Shown here piece by piece: positions 52,501-56,140 of a stretch of DNA of 56,140 bases. Position numbers and translations under genes: made by a program. The DNA comes from a virus: positions 1-56,140 of IMG/VR virus record IMGVR_UViG_3300012005_000007; one strand, given 5' to 3'. Within the stretch, counting starts at the first letter, position 1. Every line of letters starts with the position of its first letter. The notes under the pieces are model-generated. The model worked only from the letters and a program-made list of their open reading frames with translations, did no database searches and was not told where the DNA came from.

Positions 52501-53007
52501 AAGTTTACCTCATTTTTACAACAAGCTCAAAAACTTGGTTGGAATCCAATAATTAAAGATGGTAAACGTAGTTATGCACAGCAATTAGAATACTATAAAA
52601 AAACTCCTGAACTTTATAATAATATACCTCCAACCACAACCGCCCCTCATGTTGCAGGTTTTGCAATTGATGTAAACTTTGTTAATAGTTCAGGTACAAA
52701 TTTAGGACAGAAAACTCCAAAATCTGAGTGGGAATTAAGTGGTATTACAAAAATTGCAGATTCACTTGGTTTAAGGTGGGGTGGAACATTTACTGGTGGT
52801 ACTGATAATAATCATTTTGATTATAAAGGTAATTCAAACCAAAATAGTCAACCACAACAAATTACGGAAAATACTTATACAACTCAAGAGGTACCTGATG
52901 AAACCAAATTATTACAAAATTTTGTAGTAGATAGAGACATATTTGGATTCTTTTTACGTAAACAGCAGATACAGTATGCAAATACCGAATTTATAAATAG
53001 GACTTAA
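49588..53007 (+). CDS. Baseplate hub protein with M15 peptidase domain
   Basis: 1139 residues. The N-terminal 900 residues are beta-rich and hub-like (SFSYNPETNDVSIQVSGRDL, KIGNLIRYEPTGEIFLVDAV). After a linker the C-terminus (about 960-1085) is a D-Ala-D-Ala carboxypeptidase-type fold: SYAQQLEYYKKTPELYNN, H1021-x6-D1028 in PHVAGFAIDVN, and H1076 in DNNHFDY, the M15 zinc ligands. It should cut the host peptidoglycan during injection. No separate endolysin is seen in this window. Only about three LxK-[GAS] strings in the whole protein, unlike head proteins. Confidence 0.85.
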   Translation: MDFYTVTFSSSELKTVGDYLTSDVCPIELPDDNYNPVTLYSHAKDFLSWTDDKITNLDRILASYTPSELAAYNSSPNPTFSPVLTSPLIVKLKTGVKFVIPQDKVNRYGIVNQGLQIVSTDEPTFKAHELVKLESDRGYNHTDGPIPSSVENGIVRQYYPNITIWVWCRALSENNPIPQTSGSFINNLKGQIFDLSPFIIRSQTSVGKNGGNFDITLPPLVCEFEGGHWVVKKNSIKSTISKITGNNEYLSQESFSKINTSTSSLERNQFLFHNILSTNDLVFIRFETLNMESEQRYSDATNFFLNKDRLGGRIYDMIGLIDSNSFSYNPETNDVSIQVSGRDLSKLFIDDGAYFYALELSQGKANFASSQAKNVLTQRVFFDNARGFQNLYYNNSIENVFRFVIQQLSTIGVVPDDLFTSYVDKSKSDGSTFGQTGPLGLLGIIKKHDNDRRNYQYQPSGQSQNEQQKSISITDGYITKAKNELSRLRKLYGYQYMDTGQNVVNQKGEEDEINTTYNLLYDFISFLREPDNQKTTVRQVTGNTTSGWKPVFYNSTNLQSNQFPTDFNIFPNQFTQPINGNTYLSSAVSQLISYIDNVIDSQKSSDYQEIPVEKLSTGIWQIIDLVLDSSIAARRLVDSSISSSQGSLLNFFRKACQDPFVEYFSDTYSDKFVLTIRRPPYNAEGVKTLLNGKVKTEITSQAVTGSTITINEHNVLQESLSFDDTEVYSWYNLKPIASMSAGAANFATAYLPAIYLPEYAEIWGSRPYEAVSNYIPYLPLDNKNVKISTELKQCYIDLAYLVESHAHLPFTRKGTLVLNGDRRIKIGNLIRYEPTGEIFLVDAVSQTYMINEGKVDRTTTVQVSRGMIEQLIYGVDIQFGSHTKKVSYFNIVNTDLNFNLTKTIVVTTPKTVNNPNYSPTSDSTDNSGDPLKTPETLQQTILSSFQKITNPLILSGYNLWYIQKLDISVQSKFTSFLQQAQKLGWNPIIKDGKRSYAQQLEYYKKTPELYNNIPPTTTAPHVAGFAIDVNFVNSSGTNLGQKTPKSEWELSGITKIADSLGLRWGGTFTGGTDNNHFDYKGNSNQNSQPQQITENTYTTQEVPDETKLLQNFVVDRDIFGFFLRKQQIQYANTEFINRT

Positions 53008-53054
53008 TTTTGTTTTTAAATAATATATACATATTTTTATAAAAATTTTAAAAA

Positions 53055-53492
53055 ATGGTTAATAATCTAAATAAAGGTAGAGCTGCAACAATATTATCTT
53101 GTTACTCAAATGTGGATACAATTTTGAAATCTGAAGATAAAGGTGACCTAGAAAAAGGTGGAGAGGGGAGTCGAGGTGGAAAGGTTATCGGACACACTCA
53201 AAGTGGAAAACCTATTTATGAAACTTCAGAACATACTAAAAAAGTCCTAAAAACCTTAGATAAGCATGTTTCAGTGAACCATACTCCTGATGAAAATGGT
53301 CATCATGAAATTACTTATGCTCGAGAAGAGTTAGGCAGGTATGAACCTGAAAATAAAAGAGTTGTACTAACAAATAATATTGGTTATTATCAAGATGGAA
53401 GATATAATGTAGAATTAGGTCCTCATCAAGGACGTTTTGAAAGAGATTTAGAGAACCATGAGGTACATGTACATGATGAAGATTATGAATAA
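53055..53492 (+). CDS. Leader plus VIGHT module protein (tail region)
   Basis: 145 residues. Leader RAATILSCYSNVDTILK, then DLEKGGEGS (from residue 31) and the module (KVIGHTQSGKPIYE). The first 20 residues are close to those of the protein at 22350 (NNLNKGRAATILSCYSN against NEFNKGNASRILACYSN). The rest is His/Glu-rich with no known domain. It sits between the hub and spike genes, showing that the leader family is spread over the virion region, perhaps by duplication. Confidence 0.65.
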   Translation: MVNNLNKGRAATILSCYSNVDTILKSEDKGDLEKGGEGSRGGKVIGHTQSGKPIYETSEHTKKVLKTLDKHVSVNHTPDENGHHEITYAREELGRYEPENKRVVLTNNIGYYQDGRYNVELGPHQGRFERDLENHEVHVHDEDYE

Positions 53493-53532
53493 AGATAAGA
53501 AAATTTCGCAAAAATAAAAATTATGAGTGATG

Positions 53533-53562
53533 AACCTTCAAATTAATTTTTGAGGGTTTTTT
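53533..53562 (+). terminator. Terminator before the spike gene
   Basis: AACCTTCAAA (53533-53542) / TTTGAGGGTT (53549-53558) with one G-T pair, a 6-base loop and a T-run. Confidence 0.8.
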
Positions 53563-53589
53563 ATTTTCTCAACATTCTTATTCTTAAAT

Positions 53590-54417
53590 TTGGATGTGAC
53601 TAATCCTGTAGGTACAACTCAACTCGCAACCACTAATTTTAATGGGGGATTAGGGTACGTATGTATCCCAAATGATATATCAAGGGATAAGTATATTAAA
53701 CTTTGTTATCTTCAAAATAGGGTTACCATAAAAACTGAGGACGGGGGGTTTTTCAATCGAGTTATGATTGACCCGATGGTTCTTAACTTTATAGAATTCC
53801 CACTTGATAATACAACACTTGGAAGTCAAGTTATTTGGATTAATTTACCTCCAAATAATATCCCGGTAATTGTGGGGAGAGTACCAAAAAATGACCACTT
53901 ATCAGGACTAGGAGAACATAAATTTAAAATTAATAGATTATTTGGAGATAACTTCGTAGAATTTTCAGGAGACCCTAAAAACTCAATACTTGGGATAACA
54001 GTAAGTGGAACTTCAGGTGGTGAAATTGATATAAATATTATCAACAGTGATAATAAAGGACAACTAAAGCTAAATATACAGGGGAACATAATAGTTGATA
54101 GTCAAAACGTAGCTTTAAACCAATCAGTATCTGCCTCAATAACAACCACAGATAATGATAGTGGTGACAGTTCAACATTTGTACAAACAACTGAAGAAAA
54201 CCATTTTAATAACAATAAATTTTCAATAAACCAAGGTACTGAACCTATAACACTTGGAAATCAGGCAAAGGAAATATTTAATAAACTCTTTGATATATTA
54301 GGACAAACAACTACTACTACTGCACTTGGGCAGATGCCAATACTAACAGCTCAGCAAATAGTAGACTTAAAAGATTCTACTGATAAAATATTGTCACAAA
54401 TTGCATTTACAGATTAA
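53590..54417 (+). CDS. Baseplate spike / gpV-like protein
   Basis: 275 residues from a TTG start. An OB-fold-like N-terminus (FFNRVMIDPMVLNFIEFPLD, VIWINLPPNNIPVIVGRV) is followed by beta-strand repeats (FVEFSGDPKNSILGITVSG, GQLKLNIQGNIIVDSQ), then a Thr/Ser linker and a helical end. This is the layout of gpV/gp5-type spike proteins, which cap the tail tube and pierce the outer membrane. Follows the hub gene. Confidence 0.7.
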   Translation: MDVTNPVGTTQLATTNFNGGLGYVCIPNDISRDKYIKLCYLQNRVTIKTEDGGFFNRVMIDPMVLNFIEFPLDNTTLGSQVIWINLPPNNIPVIVGRVPKNDHLSGLGEHKFKINRLFGDNFVEFSGDPKNSILGITVSGTSGGEIDINIINSDNKGQLKLNIQGNIIVDSQNVALNQSVSASITTTDNDSGDSSTFVQTTEENHFNNNKFSINQGTEPITLGNQAKEIFNKLFDILGQTTTTTALGQMPILTAQQIVDLKDSTDKILSQIAFTD

Positions 54418-54429
54418 GATAATTTATAT

Positions 54430-54669
54430 ATGCTAGTACAAGGAGAATTTTCACAAGCTCTTAATACATTTATTACAAATGTAAATAAAGTAGCTGTAGA
54501 TGACCAGGAAACTGCAATAACTAATTATTGTAACATGATTGAGGAGCTTGTTTATAACGCTATAAAGTCTGCAACAATTACAATATTACCAGGTAAAATA
54601 ATAACTGTAGGGTCACCAACAACTCAAACAAACGTAAGTCCAATAATTTTAGAAACAAGTATAGAGTAA
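54430..54669 (+). CDS. Small baseplate-region protein
   Basis: 79 residues, helical first half, then a Thr/Pro-rich end (GKIITVGSPTTQTNVSP). No motif. Overlaps the next gene by one base. May be the spike tip or an assembly factor. Confidence 0.5.
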   Translation: MLVQGEFSQALNTFITNVNKVAVDDQETAITNYCNMIEELVYNAIKSATITILPGKIITVGSPTTQTNVSPIILETSIE

Positions 54670-55388
54670 TGGGGATTGGAATAACTGATGCAATAACAAA
54701 AAGAAATGCACTACTTGGACAAGGTGGTCAAATAGGACTTAATCTTGCATATCCAGATGAGTTTGAACTCTATGTATTTGCACTTGAGGTAGTTGATAAG
54801 AATTTTACAACAACTGATTATTTTATTTTTCCTATTAATCCCTCAAATTTTTCAGAACAAAAACAAGAAATAACAAATATTAAAAAAACAAGTGGTGGTA
54901 TAACAGTATTAACTAATCCAAACTTTGTACCAATTGATATAACAATGTCTGGAAATTTTGGAGGAAAGGCATTTAAAGTATTAATAGGGGACTCAACCCA
55001 AAACTTAATAGGTGCATTTATAACAGATACCTCAGTTACACAAGCTGTTTTTGATAATGATGTAAAAACTGGGTACGGACTAACAAAAATACTTGAAAAA
55101 CTGATTAGTAAATTAAAAAAAACAGATCAAAACGGTCCTTATAAGCTAATTTTTTATAATCTTTCAAGAGGAACCACTTATTTTGTAGTACCTATGTCTT
55201 TAAATTTTTCTCAATCACAAGAATCTAATATGATATGGAACTATTCTTTACAGCTAAAGGCAGTTGCAGATGCAAAAAATTTGGTAGGAGCTGATAAACT
55301 AAAAGATGACAAACAATTAGTACTTGATAGTTATACACAAAAACAAGTACAGTCACTTTTAACCGCAATTGATAAAATAAGAATATAA
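54669..55388 (+). CDS. Baseplate protein (hub-binding type)
   Basis: 239 residues. The string IFPINPSNFSEQKQEITNIKKTSGGITV is typical of baseplate proteins of contractile tails that contain a LysM-like or gp53-type domain (PINP...F near the N-terminus). No LysM repeat can be clearly picked out. Coupled to the preceding gene; probably links hub and wedges. Confidence 0.6.
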   Translation: MGIGITDAITKRNALLGQGGQIGLNLAYPDEFELYVFALEVVDKNFTTTDYFIFPINPSNFSEQKQEITNIKKTSGGITVLTNPNFVPIDITMSGNFGGKAFKVLIGDSTQNLIGAFITDTSVTQAVFDNDVKTGYGLTKILEKLISKLKKTDQNGPYKLIFYNLSRGTTYFVVPMSLNFSQSQESNMIWNYSLQLKAVADAKNLVGADKLKDDKQLVLDSYTQKQVQSLLTAIDKIRI

Positions 55389-55406
55389 TTTTAGAATAAA
55401 ATTTGA

Positions 55407-56140
55407 TGAGTATAATTGATGACTTCAAGAAAAAAACAGGGGTAGATTTAAATAACTTCTTCTCATCTGTTACTTCATTTTTTAATACTGACTACCAAAC
55501 CTTAGTCCAATATTATACAGGACAATCTAAAACTATAAGTTCCGTTCCTTACCAAAACCTTCAGTCACTTCAATCACAATTAAGTTCAATTTTTTCTACA
55601 TTTCAAAATTTTAAAAATTCATTAGGAGAATATAAATACTACGAATTATTAGATATAATCGAACAAATAGATAGCCGTGTACAAACCACTCAAAATATAA
55701 ACCGCTGGAGCCGTTCATCTGCAACAACGGTCGCTTATGCACCGGTTCAAGAACTTAACTATACACTTTCTGAATACGAATCTTTAGAAAAGGTTGCACA
55801 AAATATACTAAATTCCCAAAATCCGGAAGACGATTGGTATGGTATAGCATTAAGAAATAATTTAGAAGAAGAAGATTATACATCTGAAGGAGGTACAAAT
55901 ATCCAAGTACCAGGAAATAAACAATCAGTTTACGCCTTTCCATTAAACTCGGTGGTCGATGTAATAAATGGTAAATCAGTTTACGGTAAAGATATACAAA
56001 AAGAACTAACCATCGACCCCGTAACTCAAGATATTGTAGTACTCGGTTATGATGATACGATAAACCAAGCATGTGAAATCTTAGGGGGATTAAAAAAGAA
56101 CTCAAATCCAGATTTCAGAAATAGTGGACTCCAAAAAAGT
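55407..56140 (+). CDS. Baseplate protein, partial (3' end outside window)
   Basis: Starts ATG at 55407 and stays open to the end of the window (244 codons). Begins MSIIDDFKKKTGVDLNNFFSSV; contains repeated Gln/Ser helix (YQNLQSLQSQLSSIFSTFQNF), then IDSRVQTTQNINRWSRSS and a beta-rich part (YAFPLNSVVDVINGKSVYG). Position fits a baseplate component, perhaps a wedge protein, but no family is certain. Confidence 0.6.

Overview
The window is a 56 kb piece of the late (virion) region of a tailed phage with a contractile tail, strongly AT-rich, with all but one gene on the + strand. A host in the Bacteroidota (Flavobacteriia-like) is the best guess. The evidence is promoter-like TATATTTAC/TATATTTGG boxes just upstream of genes, A-rich leaders without Shine-Dalgarno sequences, many TTG/GTG starts on structural genes, a lipoprotein, and a Sec-type leader on a fibre gene. 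Large terminase, replication genes and tRNAs were not seen, so the genome is clearly larger than the window.

Layout. 1-3380: end of an unknown gene, an RlaP-like nucleotidyltransferase, an HNH homing endonuclease, a T4 PseT-type polynucleotide kinase/phosphatase and a small membrane peptide. 3426-6106: accessory operon behind a dedicated promoter (methyltransferase, receiver-like protein, unknowns). 6265-7440: solitary TnpB on the minus strand, followed by about 390 bp of non-coding DNA. 7835-11333: unknown gene, a Lys-motif-rich protein and the portal. 11359-12395: lysis genes (holin-like protein, lipoprotein u-spanin). 12432-29390: a long accessory head block holding a glycosyltransferase-methyltransferase fusion, a Mu gpF/SPP1 gp7-like head protein, an AAA+ ATPase, a metallopeptidase, a 1244-residue Nudix protein and several small proteins, interrupted by a GIY-YIG endonuclease and a second promoter-driven accessory island (26649-27864). 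29488-35031: prohead protease/scaffold and major capsid protein, bracketed by two more GIY-YIG endonucleases. 35093-42980: connector, neck, fibre and tail-completion genes. 43046-45562: tail sheath and tube. 45636-46676: third accessory island with the same promoter. 46788-56140: tail chaperone-like genes, tape measure, hub with an M15 peptidase, spike and baseplate.

The most unusual theme is a family of otherwise unrelated proteins scattered through the head and tail genes. They share a short N-terminal leader (pattern ILSxY ... LxKGG) followed by a small module with core VIGHTxSGKPIYE or RAEIGEVRTW. At least seven proteins carry one or both modules, in ten and three copies respectively, and they include an AAA+ ATPase and a Nudix enzyme. 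The LxK-[G/A/S] tripeptide at the leader junction is also heavily over-represented in the scaffold part of the prohead protease gene and in the gene before the portal, but rare in the tail hub. I infer that it is the cleavage signal of the prohead protease, and that the leader-module proteins are cargo or internal virion proteins addressed to the prohead, comparable in logic to T4 internal proteins but with a different code. This is inference from sequence patterns, not shown.

Other themes are five selfish nuclease genes around essential genes, immunoglobulin/FN3-like insertions in both the capsid and sheath proteins, start codons buried in hairpins, and three near-identical promoters that drive accessory islands inside the late region.
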